The notes: a model not told the origin generated them from the letters alone. Counted from the stretch's first letter, positions 15,687 through 26,964 are shown. The stretch is DNA of 64,000 nt from Tepidiformaceae bacterium (GCA_958295975.1 OY282446.1:2023289-2087288); one strand, 5' to 3'. Numbers and translations: made by a program.

Positions 15687-16742
15687 TTAGGGGACCGGCG
15701 CGTTCGCCGCGCGCGCGCCCGCGGCCCAGGCCACGCGCTCGTCGATGTGCCGTTCGAGCCCGTATTCGACGGGAACGAAGCCGTTGGCCGTCCAGAACGG
15801 CTCGCCGCTGTGGTTGGCGGTGAGCACGTGCAGGGTGCAGCGCTCGTGGCCCGTCTCGCGCGCCCAGGCCATGCCCCGGTCGAGCAGCGCCCGCCCCACG
15901 CCGCCGTCCTGCGCCTCCGGCTCCACCACGCCCATGAACAGGTAGGCGTTCCGCCCGGCGCTGACATGGGGCGGCGCCAGACCCCGTTCGAGGAAGCTCG
16001 TCAGCCCCACCGGGCGCTCCCCGCGCCAAGCCACGAAATGGGGGTTGTCCCCATCCTCCAGCAGGGAAACGAGGAAGCGGCGCGCGAGGGCGTCGTCCTC
16101 CGGCAGCGCGGGCCAGTACTGGAACATGGGCGAGGCGAGGTGGTGACGACCCAGCGCGCGCGCCAGCCCGACCAGCGCGTCCACGTCCTCGCTGCCGGCG
16201 GCGCGAATCCCGACGTCCCCGGCCGCGGCGTCCGCCACCGGCCCGACGCCCTCGCGCACGGCCAGGCTGACGTGCCGCCCGAAGCCGAGGTTGAACCATG
16301 CCTCCTGCAGGCGCGCGTCGCCCGCGATCACGTTCACGGCGTGGTGGAAGTAGCCGGTCGCCGTCCAGCCCGCCGCCAGTTCGCGGTAGAGCAGGCGGCA
16401 GACGGCTGCGGCGTCGCATCCGCGCGCGACGGCGTGGTCGCGCGCGCCGATGCGAGCCGAGCGCGGATGGGACAGCTGCGCCAGGTAGCGGTCGGGCGCG
16501 GGCGCCGTCGCGCGCTCGCCGATGGCGAAGCCCGCCAGCTCGCCCCCGTCCAGCGCGACCGCGCCGTCCGCGCGCTCGTGGCCGAGCCGGCGCGCGAGCA
16601 TGGCGCGCGCCTCCGCGGGCCGCTCCAGCGCCTCCACCAGCACGGGATGGCGCTCGCGGTCGCGCCGGTGCGTCTCCGCCAGCAGCGCGGCCGCGGCGTC
16701 GAGGTCGCCGCGTTCGAAGGCGCGCACGCTCAGCCGGGGCAT
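15687..16742 (-). CDS. Tandem GNAT-family N-acetyltransferase
   Basis: A 351-residue protein made of two GNAT-like halves. The second half (about 180-350) is the better preserved. It has DVDALVGLARALGRHH, the core strand LFMGVVEPEAQDGGVGRALL with a Q/R-x-x-G-x-G/A-like acetyl-CoA loop, and a C-terminal HSGEPFWTANGFVPVEYGL typical of the fold end. The first half is degenerate (AGFAIGERATAP, then WFNLGFGRHV). The acceptor substrate is unknown. ATG 16742 is preceded by TAGTAT with a six-base gap and no ribosome binding site. It is followed 29 bases later by the enoyl-CoA hydratase gene on the same strand, so the three minus-strand genes may be co-transcribed. Confidence 0.8.
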   Translation of the reverse strand: MPRLSVRAFERGDLDAAAALLAETHRRDRERHPVLVEALERPAEARAMLARRLGHERADGAVALDGGELAGFAIGERATAPAPDRYLAQLSHPRSARIGARDHAVARGCDAAAVCRLLYRELAAGWTATGYFHHAVNVIAGDARLQEAWFNLGFGRHVSLAVREGVGPVADAAAGDVGIRAAGSEDVDALVGLARALGRHHLASPMFQYWPALPEDDALARRFLVSLLEDGDNPHFVAWRGERPVGLTSFLERGLAPPHVSAGRNAYLFMGVVEPEAQDGGVGRALLDRGMAWARETGHERCTLHVLTANHSGEPFWTANGFVPVEYGLERHIDERVAWAAGARAANAPVP

Positions 16743-16748
16743 GGCGCG

Positions 16749-16754
16749 ATACTA
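16749..16754 (-). promoter_or_regulatory. -10 box of the GNAT gene (TAGTAT)
   Basis: TAGTAT on the minus strand ends six bases before the ATG at 16742, a leaderless-type arrangement. Confidence 0.5.
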
Positions 16755-16803
16755 CGCCCCGCGCGCCCGCTTTCGCGTAGGCTGGCGCGCGAGGAGGCGC
16801 GAC

Positions 16804-17562
16804 ATGGACCTGGGACTGCGCGGGCGCAAGGCGATCATCCTGGGGGCCAGCCGCGGCATCGGGCGCTACACCGCCGCCGCGCTGGCGGCGGAGGGGGCCA
16901 GCCTCGCCATCTGCGGGCGCGGCGCGGAGGCCCTCGCGCGCGCCCGCGACGAGCTGGCGGCCGAATTCGGCGGCCTCGTCCACGCCGCGCCCGCGGACCT
17001 CGCCGACCCCGACGCCACGCGCGCCTTCGTGGCGGGCGCGGTCGAGGCGCTCGGCGGCCTCGACATCCTCATCCACAACGCCACCGGCCAGTCGGGGCAG
17101 GACGCCGAGGGCTGGCGCAACACCTTCGACGTGGACGTGATGGCCGCGGTCCACGCGGTCGAGGCCGCGCGCGAGGCGCTGGAGGCCAGCGACGCCGCCA
17201 GCGTCGTCTTCATCGGCTCCACCGCCAGCAAGCAGTGGTTCGGGCGCTGGTCGTCCTACGGCCCCCTGAAGGGCGCGATGCGCGTGCTGGCCAACGAGCT
17301 GGGGCAGGCGCTCGGGCGCAAGGGCGTGCGCGTGAACGCCCTCTCGCCCGGGGCCACGCTCTTCCCCGGCGGCGGCTGGGAGCGCACGCGCGAGGCCAAC
17401 CCCGAATTCTTCCGCGGCGTCGAGCGCAGCATCCCCTTCGGGCGGCTGGGCAGCGGCGAGGAGGTGGCGCGCGTCATCGCCTTCGTGGCCAGCCCCGCCG
17501 CCAGCTGGATCAACGCCACGCACATCGTGGTGGACGGCGGCCAGGGCAAGTTCGTGGATTAG
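16804..17562 (+). CDS. Short-chain dehydrogenase/reductase
   Basis: A classical 252-residue SDR. The NAD(P)-binding GASRGIGRY is at about residues 14-22, HNATGQ stands in for the NNAG motif, the catalytic Ser is in FIGSTAS near 139, and the Tyr/Lys pair is in SYGPLKGAM (Y-x3-K). The C-terminal VVDGGQGKFVD is of the usual form. ATG follows GGAGG by seven bases, a conventional ribosome binding site. The substrate is unknown. It is monocistronic and faces the exporter gene across a repeat-rich intergenic region. Confidence 0.92.
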   Translation: MDLGLRGRKAIILGASRGIGRYTAAALAAEGASLAICGRGAEALARARDELAAEFGGLVHAAPADLADPDATRAFVAGAVEALGGLDILIHNATGQSGQDAEGWRNTFDVDVMAAVHAVEAAREALEASDAASVVFIGSTASKQWFGRWSSYGPLKGAMRVLANELGQALGRKGVRVNALSPGATLFPGGGWERTREANPEFFRGVERSIPFGRLGSGEEVARVIAFVASPAASWINATHIVVDGGQGKFVD

Positions 17563-17668
17563 CGGTGGCCGGTGCCGGTGGCCGGTGGCCGGTGGCCGGT
17601 GGTTGGTGATCGGTGGTTGGTGGCCGGTGGGCAGTGAACCGACCACCGCTCACCGGCCACCGGCACCG
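17563..17668. repeat. GGTGGCC tandem repeats and long inverted repeat between convergent genes
   Basis: From about 17563 to 17631 the plus strand is built of diverged copies of the heptamer GGTGGCC. An 18-base arm at 17570-17587 (CGGTGCCGGTGGCCGGTG) is exactly complementary to 17651-17668. Transcripts from either side could form a hairpin with an 18 bp stem and a 63-base loop. It lies between a plus-strand SDR and a minus-strand exporter gene and overlaps the last codons of the exporter. It could serve as a bidirectional terminator or be a slippage-prone satellite. Confidence 0.7.
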
Positions 17669-19071
17669 CGCATCGTGGGCGCGGCCTCGCGGTCGCGGAT
17701 GAGGAGCGCGGCCAGCACCCCCAGCGCGATCAGCACCGCCGTGGCCACGAACGTTTCGCCGAAGGCGCTCACGGAGGCGGCGGCGTCGATGGGAAGAGGG
17801 CCGAGCTCCGCCCCGCGCGCGGCCAGACGGCTCGTGAGCACGGTGGCGATGATGGCCACGCCGAAGCTCTGCGCCACCTGCCGCGTGGCGTTGAAGACCG
17901 CCGTCGCGCGCCCCGTGCGCGCCATGCTGATGGTGGCGAAGGCCGCCGTCTGCAGCGGGATCAGCATCAGCCCGAAGCCCATGCCCCGCGCGAACATGGC
18001 CAGCCGTATCCACCACAGCTCCGTGTCGAGGTCGAGGAAGACGAGCGGCAGGGTGGTGAGGCTGGCGATGGTCAGCCCCACGGCTACCAGCCGCCGTGGC
18101 CCCACCAGCGGATAGATGCGCGCCAGCACGGGCGCGACGGCCATCACGCCCACCGCCTGGGGGAAGGTGACGAGGCCTGATTGCAGCGGGCTCAGCCCGC
18201 GCTCCAGCTGCAGGAAGAGGGGCAGCGCGAAGAGCGTGGCGGAGAAGCCCATGAAGGCCATGCTCTGCGTCAGGTTGGCCAGCGCGAACATGCGGTTGAG
18301 GAAGAGGCGCACGTCGATGAGCGGCTCGGCGCGGGCGCGCTCCACCACGGCGAAGGCCGCCAGCAGGAGCAGCCCGCCGCCGCCGAAGCCGAGCACGCGC
18401 GCGTCGCCGAAGCCGCGGGACCCCGCTTCCGCCAGCCCGTAGAGCAGGATGGCCAGCCCGCCCGACGCCAGCGCCAGCCCGGGCAGGTCGAGTCTCCCGG
18501 GGCGATCCTCGCGCTGCTCGCGCAGGAAGATGGCGGCCAGCAGGATGCCGGCCACGCCCACGGGCGCGTTCACGAGGAAGATCCACTGCCACGAGAGGAA
18601 ATCGAGGATGATGCCGCCCAGCAGCGGACCGCTGGCGGGGGCGAAGGTGGTGGGCACCACGAGGATGCCCGCCGCGCGCGCCCGCTCCGGCTGGGGGAAG
18701 GCGCGGAAGACCATCGTCTGCGCCACGGGCATGAGCAGCCCGCCGCCCACGCCCTGCACCGCGCGGAAGAGGATCAGGCTCTCGATGTTCCAGGCCGCCG
18801 CGCACAGGATCGATCCCGCCGTGAACAGCCCCAGCGCGATCAGGAAGAGCCGCTTCGTGCCGAAGCGATCGCCCGCCCAGCCGCTCACGGGGATGGCCAC
18901 GGCCACGCTCAGCAGGTAGACCGTGACGACCCACTGCACCTCCTGCGTGGAGGCCCCCAGCTCCTCCGTGAGCACGGGCACGGCCACGTTCACGATCGTG
19001 AGATCGAGCAGGTTCATGAACATGCCGAAGACGCTGATGAGGGCGACGACGTACTTGTACTCGAGGCGCAT
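17650..19071 (-). CDS. MFS multidrug exporter, DHA2 (14-segment) type
   Basis: A 473-residue integral membrane protein of the EmrB/QacA (DHA2) group. It begins YKYVVALISVFGMFMNLLDLTIV, carrying the group's D-x-T-I-V motif in the first segment. GWAGDRFGTKRLFL is the motif A loop between segments 2 and 3, and SWQWIFLVNAPVG is the motif at the start of segment 6. Fourteen hydrophobic stretches can be counted. It uses the proton gradient to export amphipathic compounds. ATG 19071 is used; GTG 19080, overlapping the preceding stop as GTGA, is an equally possible start. It follows an SRPBCC gene on the same strand. Confidence 0.9.
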   Translation of the reverse strand: MRLEYKYVVALISVFGMFMNLLDLTIVNVAVPVLTEELGASTQEVQWVVTVYLLSVAVAIPVSGWAGDRFGTKRLFLIALGLFTAGSILCAAAWNIESLILFRAVQGVGGGLLMPVAQTMVFRAFPQPERARAAGILVVPTTFAPASGPLLGGIILDFLSWQWIFLVNAPVGVAGILLAAIFLREQREDRPGRLDLPGLALASGGLAILLYGLAEAGSRGFGDARVLGFGGGGLLLLAAFAVVERARAEPLIDVRLFLNRMFALANLTQSMAFMGFSATLFALPLFLQLERGLSPLQSGLVTFPQAVGVMAVAPVLARIYPLVGPRRLVAVGLTIASLTTLPLVFLDLDTELWWIRLAMFARGMGFGLMLIPLQTAAFATISMARTGRATAVFNATRQVAQSFGVAIIATVLTSRLAARGAELGPLPIDAAASVSAFGETFVATAVLIALGVLAALLIRDREAAPTMRGAGGR

Positions 19072-19076
19072 CCCGT

Positions 19077-19550
19077 TCACGGCTGGCGCGGCGGCTCGCC
19101 CTCCGCCCCGCCCCCGAGGTCGCGCGCCAGCCCTTCCAGCAGCTGGCGGATGAGCAGGCGCACGGCGCCCCCGATGAAGCGCCCGCCCAGCCGCGTGAGC
19201 GCGCCGTGCACGGTGAGGTCGCCGCGGTAGCGCAGGATCGCCCCCTCCCCGTCCTCGCCGTCGAGCAGGCTGATGGCGCCCTGGCCCATGGCCGTGCCCT
19301 CCGCCGCCGCGCCGGAGAGGCGCAGGTGGTAGGACTCGCGCCCGACCACGTGGCTCACGCGCGCCAGCCCGCGGAAGCGCCCCCAGAAGCCGCGCACCTC
19401 GATGAAGGCGATCAGCTCCCAGGCGTCCTCGTCGATGCGCTCCAGCGACTCGATGGCGGGCTGGGCGGCGCGCAGCGCGGCGGGGTCGAACAGCGCCTCC
19501 CAGAGGGCGTCGCGCGAGGCCGCGAACCGGTGCTCCCCGTCGATCTCCAA
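19077..19550 (-). CDS. SRPBCC (CoxG-like) domain protein
   Basis: A 157-residue protein of the START/SRPBCC hydrophobic-ligand superfamily. It begins GEHRFAASRDALWEALFDPAALRAAQP, the typical CoxG opening in which a strand is followed by helix and the D-P-x-x-L turn. Further on are WELIAFIEVRGFWGRF, repeated beta strands and a long C-terminal helix (GRFIGGAVRLLIRQLLEGL). I chose TTG 19550 because it falls where homologues begin; the open frame continues to 19709 but would overlap the divergent dehydrogenase promoter. It lies directly upstream of the exporter, so co-transcription is likely. Confidence 0.75.
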   Translation of the reverse strand: MEIDGEHRFAASRDALWEALFDPAALRAAQPAIESLERIDEDAWELIAFIEVRGFWGRFRGLARVSHVVGRESYHLRLSGAAAEGTAMGQGAISLLDGEDGEGAILRYRGDLTVHGALTRLGGRFIGGAVRLLIRQLLEGLARDLGGGAEGEPPRQP

Positions 19551-19615
19551 CCGCTGGCCGCTTTCCGCGCGCCCGGGGCGCGCCCGCGCCCATGCTACCG
19601 CGCCGCGCGCTCCGG

Positions 19616-19621
19616 TATGAT
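19616..19621 (+). promoter_or_regulatory. -10 box of the malate/lactate-type dehydrogenase gene (TATGAT)
   Basis: A perfect-looking TATGAT lies eight bases before ATG 19630, with no ribosome binding site in between. Confidence 0.55.
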
Positions 19622-19629
19622 GCGCCCCC

Positions 19630-20712
19630 ATGCTCGACCGTTTCCGCGTGCCCGACGACATCGCCGTGCGCGTCCCGCCGGAGACCATGAAGGCCGCCGT
19701 GACGCGCATCTTCGAGGCGCTCGGTTCGCCCCCGGCGGACGCCGACCGCTGCGCCGAGACGCTCCTCTACGCCGACCGCCGCGGCATCGACTCGCACGGC
19801 GTGAGCAACATGATGCGCGCCTACGTGGCGGGCATCCGCGGGGGCGCCATCAACCCCGCGCCGGAGTGGCGCGTGATCCGCGAGGCCGAGGCCGTGGCCA
19901 CCATCGACAGCGACGCCGGGCTGGGCCTCACGGTCGGCCCGCAGGCCATGGACCTGGCCATCGAAAAGGCGCGCCGTTGCGGCGTGGGGGCGGTGGCCGT
20001 CACCAACGGGCGCCACTTCGGGGCCGCCGCCTTCCACGCCCACCGCGCCGTGCCCCACGGCATGATCGGCATCGCCACCACCGTGGGCGGGCGGCAGGTG
20101 GCCCCCACGCACGGCTCCAGGGCGATGATCGGGCTGAACCCGCTGGGCGTGGCCGTGCCCGCGCGCGAGGAGCCGCCCTTCGTGTTCGACGCCTCCATGA
20201 GTTCCGTGGCGGGCAACAAGATCCGCCTCGCGCGGCGGCTGGGCGCGAGCGTGCTCCCCGGCTGGATCGCCGAGCGCGACGGCACGCCCATCATGGAGGA
20301 GCGCCCCGTGCCCGACGAGTTCCTCATGCTGCCCGTGGGCGGCACGCGCGAAATCGGCTCGCACAAGGGCTACAGCCTCGCCCTCATGGTGGACGTGCTC
20401 AGCGGCGTGCTGGCGGGCACGGGCCCGGGCATCGCCCCCCGCCAGGGCGTCGGCCACCACTTCCTCGCCTACCGCATCGACGCCTTCACCGACCTTGAGA
20501 CCTTCCGCGACGACATGGACCAGTACCTGCGCGCCCTGCGCGAGTGCGAGCCCGCGCCCGGCGCGGAGCGCGTGCGCTACGCGGGCCTGCTCGCGCACGA
20601 GACGGAGCTGGAGCGCGCCGCGCGCGGCATTCCCTACCACCCCGAGGTCGTCGACTGGTTCCACGAAATCCTCGCCGAACTCTCCCTGCCCGACGAGCTG
20701 CCCGCGGCCTGA
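19630..20712 (+). CDS. Malate/L-lactate/ureidoglycolate dehydrogenase family (Ldh2) oxidoreductase
   Basis: A 360-residue NAD(P)-dependent 2-hydroxyacid dehydrogenase of the Ldh2 fold, unrelated to Rossmann MDH/LDH. Recognisable are RRGIDSHGVSNM near residue 50, DSDAGLGLTVGPQAM near 96, VTNGRHFGAAAFHA near 125, THGSRAMIGLNPLGVAVPA near 160 and SHKGYSLALMVDVLSGVLAG near 245. The family reduces or oxidises malate, lactate, ureidoglycolate, sulfolactate and similar substrates, and the specific one cannot be read here. It has a leaderless-type promoter and is followed by an SDR gene with its own promoter. Confidence 0.9.
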   Translation: MLDRFRVPDDIAVRVPPETMKAAVTRIFEALGSPPADADRCAETLLYADRRGIDSHGVSNMMRAYVAGIRGGAINPAPEWRVIREAEAVATIDSDAGLGLTVGPQAMDLAIEKARRCGVGAVAVTNGRHFGAAAFHAHRAVPHGMIGIATTVGGRQVAPTHGSRAMIGLNPLGVAVPAREEPPFVFDASMSSVAGNKIRLARRLGASVLPGWIAERDGTPIMEERPVPDEFLMLPVGGTREIGSHKGYSLALMVDVLSGVLAGTGPGIAPRQGVGHHFLAYRIDAFTDLETFRDDMDQYLRALRECEPAPGAERVRYAGLLAHETELERAARGIPYHPEVVDWFHEILAELSLPDELPAA

Positions 20713-20732
20713 CCGCCGCGGGCGCGAACCGC

Positions 20733-20738
20733 TAGAAT
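20733..20738 (+). promoter_or_regulatory. -10 box of the second SDR gene (TAGAAT)
   Basis: TAGAAT is 25 bases before ATG 20764, with a strong AAGGAGG ribosome binding site at 20751-20757. This is a conventional leader, in contrast to the preceding gene. Confidence 0.5.
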
Positions 20739-20763
20739 CCCCACCGTCCGAAGGAGGCCCGCC

Positions 20764-21549
20764 ATGGAGATTTCGGGAAAGGTCGCGCTCGTCACGGGGG
20801 CGTCGTCCGGCATCGGGCGCGCCACCGCCGTCGCGCTCGCCGCCGAGGGCGCGACGGTGGCCGTCGCCGACATCGACCGCGCGGGCGGCGAGGAGACCGT
20901 GCGCGCCATCGCCGGGGCGGATGGCCGCGCCTCCTTCTTCGAGGCCGACGTGGCCACGCCCGCCGGCATCGCCGCGCTCTTCGCCTCCGTGGAGGCGGCC
21001 TTCGGCGGCATCGACATCGTGCACAACAACGCGGGCATCATGACCGGCGACGCGCCCGGCTGGCCCGACGCGGGCATCGAGAAGATTCACCTCGTCGTCG
21101 GCGTGAACGTGGCGGGCGTGATGATGGGCACGCGCGCCGCCGTGCACGCCCTTCGCAAGCGCGGCGGCGGGGCCGTCGTCAACACCGCCTCCGTGGCGGC
21201 GTTCGGCCCCATGCCCTTCGACCCCATCTACGCCGCCACCAAGGCGGCGGTGCTGAGCTTCACGCAGTCGTGCGCCATGCTCGCCGAAACCGAGAACGTG
21301 CGCGTCAACGCCGTGCTGCCCGGCATCGTCGATACGCCCATCATCGCCAAGACGGGCGACGGCGTGACCCCGGCGGCGTGGCTGCGGCCCGCGCTGGAGG
21401 TCGCCGTCATGCTGCGCCCCGAGGACATCGCCGAATCCGTGCTCGATTTCGTGCGCGACGACTCGCGTGCGGGCCAGGCCGAGCTGGTGGCCAGCGACGG
21501 CGTCGCCGAGGGCCTGCCGGAGGGCGTCACCCTGCGCGCCCTCGCCTGA
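20764..21549 (+). CDS. Short-chain dehydrogenase/reductase
   Basis: A 261-residue classical SDR. VTGASSGIGRA (residues 10-20) binds NAD(P), DIVHNNAGIM is the NNAG motif, the catalytic Ser is in VNTASVAAF, and Tyr/Lys are in YAATKAAV. The C-terminal half has the PGIVDTPI segment common to the family. A strong ribosome binding site precedes the ATG. The substrate is unknown; with the adjacent Ldh2-type enzyme and the upstream oxygenases it fits an oxidative catabolic neighbourhood, which is inference from context only. Confidence 0.92.
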   Translation: MEISGKVALVTGASSGIGRATAVALAAEGATVAVADIDRAGGEETVRAIAGADGRASFFEADVATPAGIAALFASVEAAFGGIDIVHNNAGIMTGDAPGWPDAGIEKIHLVVGVNVAGVMMGTRAAVHALRKRGGGAVVNTASVAAFGPMPFDPIYAATKAAVLSFTQSCAMLAETENVRVNAVLPGIVDTPIIAKTGDGVTPAAWLRPALEVAVMLRPEDIAESVLDFVRDDSRAGQAELVASDGVAEGLPEGVTLRALA

Positions 21550-21572
21550 CCGCGCATCCGCCGGAGAAACGG

Positions 21573-21600
21573 AAGGGGCGTTCCGATGGGGACGCCCCTT
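21573..21600. terminator. Bidirectional hairpin between SDR and oppF
   Basis: AAGGGGCGT (21573-21581) and ACGCCCCTT (21592-21600) form a nine-base-pair stem with a ten-base loop. It is centred between two convergent genes (stops at 21549 and 21625), and the A and T ends give a short T-tract on either strand. This is the most convincing intrinsic terminator in the window. Confidence 0.65.
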
Positions 21601-21624
21601 CGCGTTGTGGTCGCGCCCGCGCCC

Positions 21625-23647
<2,023 letters not shown>

Positions 23648-23713
23648 GACGCCCCCTTCCTTAACTCGCTCGTTTTGCCCCCGCGCCCTCTCGGACGCGC
23701 CTCCCCGTGGCCG

Positions 23714-23795
23714 TGGGGAAGGGGAGGTTCGAACTCCCACGCCTTGCGGCACATGATCCTAAATCATGCTCGTCTGCCAGTTCCGACACTTCCCC
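23714..23795 (-). tRNA. tRNA-Leu, anticodon TAG
   Basis: Minus-strand cloverleaf: acceptor GGGGAAG pairs with CTTCCCC. The anticodon stem CATGA/TCATG holds a loop with TAG, followed by a long variable arm (GTGCCGCAAGGCG) as expected for Leu. The T-arm is GGGAG-TTCGAAC-CTCCC. The discriminator base is A and CCA is not encoded. It lies 45 bases after tRNA-Lys on the same strand. Confidence 0.93.
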
Positions 23796-23840
23796 CGATC
23801 GCGGACCGGCGGGCGCGCCCGACCGGCCAGACCCTTCGAG

Positions 23841-23916
23841 TGGTGAGCCGCGAAGGACTCGAACCTTCAACCTAGTGATTAAGAGTCACTTGCTCTGCCA
23901 ATTGAGCTAGCGGCCC
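23841..23916 (-). tRNA. tRNA-Lys, anticodon CTT
   Basis: Minus-strand cloverleaf: acceptor GGGCCGC/GCGGCTC, D-arm GCTCAATTGGCAGAGC, and an anticodon stem AGTGA/TCACT around CT-CTT-AA. The T-arm is GAAGG-TTCGAGT-CCTTC. The 3' CCA is encoded at 23843-23841. It is likely transcribed from the TATACT box just upstream, together with tRNA-Leu. Confidence 0.94.
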
Positions 23917-23930
23917 TCGAGGTCGGGCGC

Positions 23931-23936
23931 AGTATA
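23931..23936 (-). promoter_or_regulatory. -10 box of the tRNA-Lys/tRNA-Leu unit (TATACT)
   Basis: TATACT on the minus strand is 14 bases upstream of the tRNA-Lys 5' end. A TTGCGC or TGTTGC candidate -35 lies 15-17 bases further upstream. Confidence 0.5.
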
Positions 23937-23978
23937 CCGAATCGCGCGCGCGCGCAACAGCAAGCCCCCGATCTTCCC

Positions 23979-24605
23979 TCAGACCGCCGCGCGCAGCAGG
24001 CCGATGACCTCGTCCACGGTGGCCTCGCGCCAGCCCGCCCAGGTCGGGCTCGTGCGCTGCCACTCCAGGTAGCGCTCGCGCCCTTCCGCGCGGGCCGCCG
24101 CGATCTCCTCCTCGCTCGGCTCGTGGCCGAGGCGGCGGGCGATGGCCTCCGGGCGCATGTCGCCCAGCACCTCCCGCACCTGCGACAGCTGCTCGTTGGC
24201 CAGCGCCGGGCGCTCGATGAAGTGGCAGAGCTCGGCGTGGTCGCGGTCGTAGAAGACGAGCACGGGGATCGACTCGAACTCGCCGTCCTTCAGGTACTCG
24301 GCGATCATGTCCTTGTTCCGGTCCCGCTCGAAGACGCGCATCTCGATGCCGAGCGCCTCGGCGATGCGCGCCGCCACCGGCATCCCGCGGTAGACGTCGG
24401 GGCACCAGTCCTCGCCGATGACGGCCACGTGCTCGGGGCCGCCGGGGCGGGCGGCCAGCTCCTCCAGGGCGGCGCGCTGCTCCGCGCTGATGGTCAGGCT
24501 CTCGTAGTTGTCGTCGAACTGCTCGCGGTTGCTGACGCCCCCGTCGAGGTACTCGCGGTAGGTCTTGCCCGCGGCGAACCGCTCGCGCGTGATGACGCTG
24601 GCCAT
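23979..24605 (-). CDS. Thioredoxin-family protein with single active-site cysteine (WCPD)
   Basis: A 208-residue cytoplasmic protein. The core (about 60-150) has a thioredoxin fold: VAVIGEDWCPDVYRGMPV with Cys in the first CxxC position and no second Cys (C-P-D-V). Next comes MRVFERDRNKDMIAEYL and the cis-proline region FESIPVLVFYD. The C-terminal 60 residues are helical and charged. The single Cys suggests a monothiol reductase, bacilliredoxin-like or thiol-transfer role rather than disulfide reduction. ATG 24605 follows GGGAGG. It is the second gene after mazG on this strand. Confidence 0.82.
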   Translation of the reverse strand: MASVITRERFAAGKTYREYLDGGVSNREQFDDNYESLTISAEQRAALEELAARPGGPEHVAVIGEDWCPDVYRGMPVAARIAEALGIEMRVFERDRNKDMIAEYLKDGEFESIPVLVFYDRDHAELCHFIERPALANEQLSQVREVLGDMRPEAIARRLGHEPSEEEIAAARAEGRERYLEWQRTSPTWAGWREATVDEVIGLLRAAV

Positions 24606-24625
24606 GCGGCCTCCCCTCTCCGTGC

Positions 24626-24642
24626 CGGCGCTGGAAGCGCCG
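24626..24642 (-). terminator. Small hairpin between mazG and the thioredoxin-like gene
   Basis: CGGCGCT-GGA-AGCGCCG forms a seven-base-pair stem with a three-base loop. It lies about 30 bases after the mazG stop and 21 bases before the next start. No T-run follows, so it may attenuate or stabilise rather than terminate. Confidence 0.35.
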
Positions 24643-24672
24643 TCCCCTCAGCCTATCGGCGGGCGGCGTGCG

Positions 24673-25485
24673 CTACAACCCGCGCCCCGCCTCCTTCGCG
24701 CGATCCCACAGCCGGTTGAGGGCCGGCAGGTCGAGCGCCTCGAGTTCGCGCCCTCCGGCGGCGGCTTCCCGCTCCATGTGCGTGAAGCGCTGGCGGAACT
24801 TGGCGTTGGCGCGGCGCAGCGCCTGCTCGCCGTCCACGCCCAGCCGCTGCGCGATGTTGGCGGCCACGAAGAGCACGTCGCCGAATTCGTCCTCGCGCTC
24901 CTCGTCCGTTTCGGCGCGCGCGAACTCGCCGATCTCCTCCGCGAGTTTGTCGAGCGGGCCCTCCACGTCGGGCCAGTCGAGGCCCGCGCGGCGGGCGCGC
25001 CCCTGCAGCGTCTGCGATTCGGCCAGCGCGGGCAGGGTGGCGGGCACGCCCGCGAGCCGCGAGCGGTCGGGGCGCTCGCGCCGCTTCAGCGCCTCCCAGC
25101 CGGCGCGCACCTCCTCCGCCGTCTCCGCCGCGCCATCGGCGAAGACGTGGGGATGGCGCGCCACCAGCTTGGCGGCGATGCCCGCGATCACGTCGCCCAG
25201 CGTGAACTCGCCCTGGCGCTCGGCCACGGCGGCGTGCATGAGCACCTGCAGGAGCACGTCCCCCAGTTCCTCGGCGATGGCGTTCGCCCCGCCCGCGTCG
25301 ATCGCCTCCAGCAGCTCGTACGTCTCCTCCAGCAGGTGCGGGCGCAGCGAGGCGTGCGTCTGCTCGCGGTCCCAGGGGCAGCCGTCGGGCGCGTGCAGGC
25401 GGCGCACGATCGCCTCCAGCGCCGCGAAGCTGGCGAGGTCCTCCGGCGGGGGCGCGCCCTGCGGCCCGGTCCGTGGCGTCTCCAC
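24673..25485 (-). CDS. mazG: Nucleoside triphosphate pyrophosphohydrolase
   Basis: The 270-residue protein carries two MazG domains, the E. coli-like arrangement. It hydrolyses (d)NTPs to NMP and pyrophosphate and so removes aberrant nucleotides. Domain 1 starts LHAPDGCPWDREQTHASL and holds the E-E-x-x-E metal site in LLEETYELLEAID with AIAEELGDVLLQ. Domain 2 has DKLAEEIGEFARAE with EFGDVLFVAANIAQ. GTG 25485 is chosen: TAGACT lies seven bases upstream and the open frame further upstream would run into divergent argH. It is followed by the thioredoxin-like gene. Confidence 0.93.
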   Translation of the reverse strand: METPRTGPQGAPPPEDLASFAALEAIVRRLHAPDGCPWDREQTHASLRPHLLEETYELLEAIDAGGANAIAEELGDVLLQVLMHAAVAERQGEFTLGDVIAGIAAKLVARHPHVFADGAAETAEEVRAGWEALKRRERPDRSRLAGVPATLPALAESQTLQGRARRAGLDWPDVEGPLDKLAEEIGEFARAETDEEREDEFGDVLFVAANIAQRLGVDGEQALRRANAKFRQRFTHMEREAAAGGRELEALDLPALNRLWDRAKEAGRGL

Positions 25486-25492
25486 GGCGCGC

Positions 25493-25516
25493 AGTCTACG
25501 CGGCGCGTGGGAGAAT
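25493..25516. promoter_or_regulatory. Divergent -10 boxes of mazG (TAGACT) and argH (GAGAAT)
   Basis: TAGACT on the minus strand (25498-25493) lies seven bases before the mazG GTG. GAGAAT on the plus strand (25511-25516) lies six bases before the argH ATG. The two starts are 37 bases apart, so the promoters face away from a shared core with no room for leaders. Confidence 0.5.
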
Positions 25517-25522
25517 GGCCCC

Positions 25523-26893
<1,371 letters not shown>

Positions 26894-26964
26894 GCCGCGA
26901 GGAATGATGCCGGCGGAGATGGCGCTGGCGTAGGCGTCGCGCCTTCGCGGCGAGTGCGCGGGCG

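Noticed and set aside
17563-17631. Short tandem repeats considered as a CRISPR or replication-origin iteron
   Set aside because: The heptamer repeats have no spacers, no neighbouring rep or dnaA gene, and sit between two convergent metabolic genes.
19072-21147. Long N-terminal extension (about 690 codons) of the exporter frame on the minus strand
   Set aside because: It runs antisense through the SRPBCC, Ldh2 and SDR genes; the exporter's own N-terminus with its first membrane segment begins at 19071.
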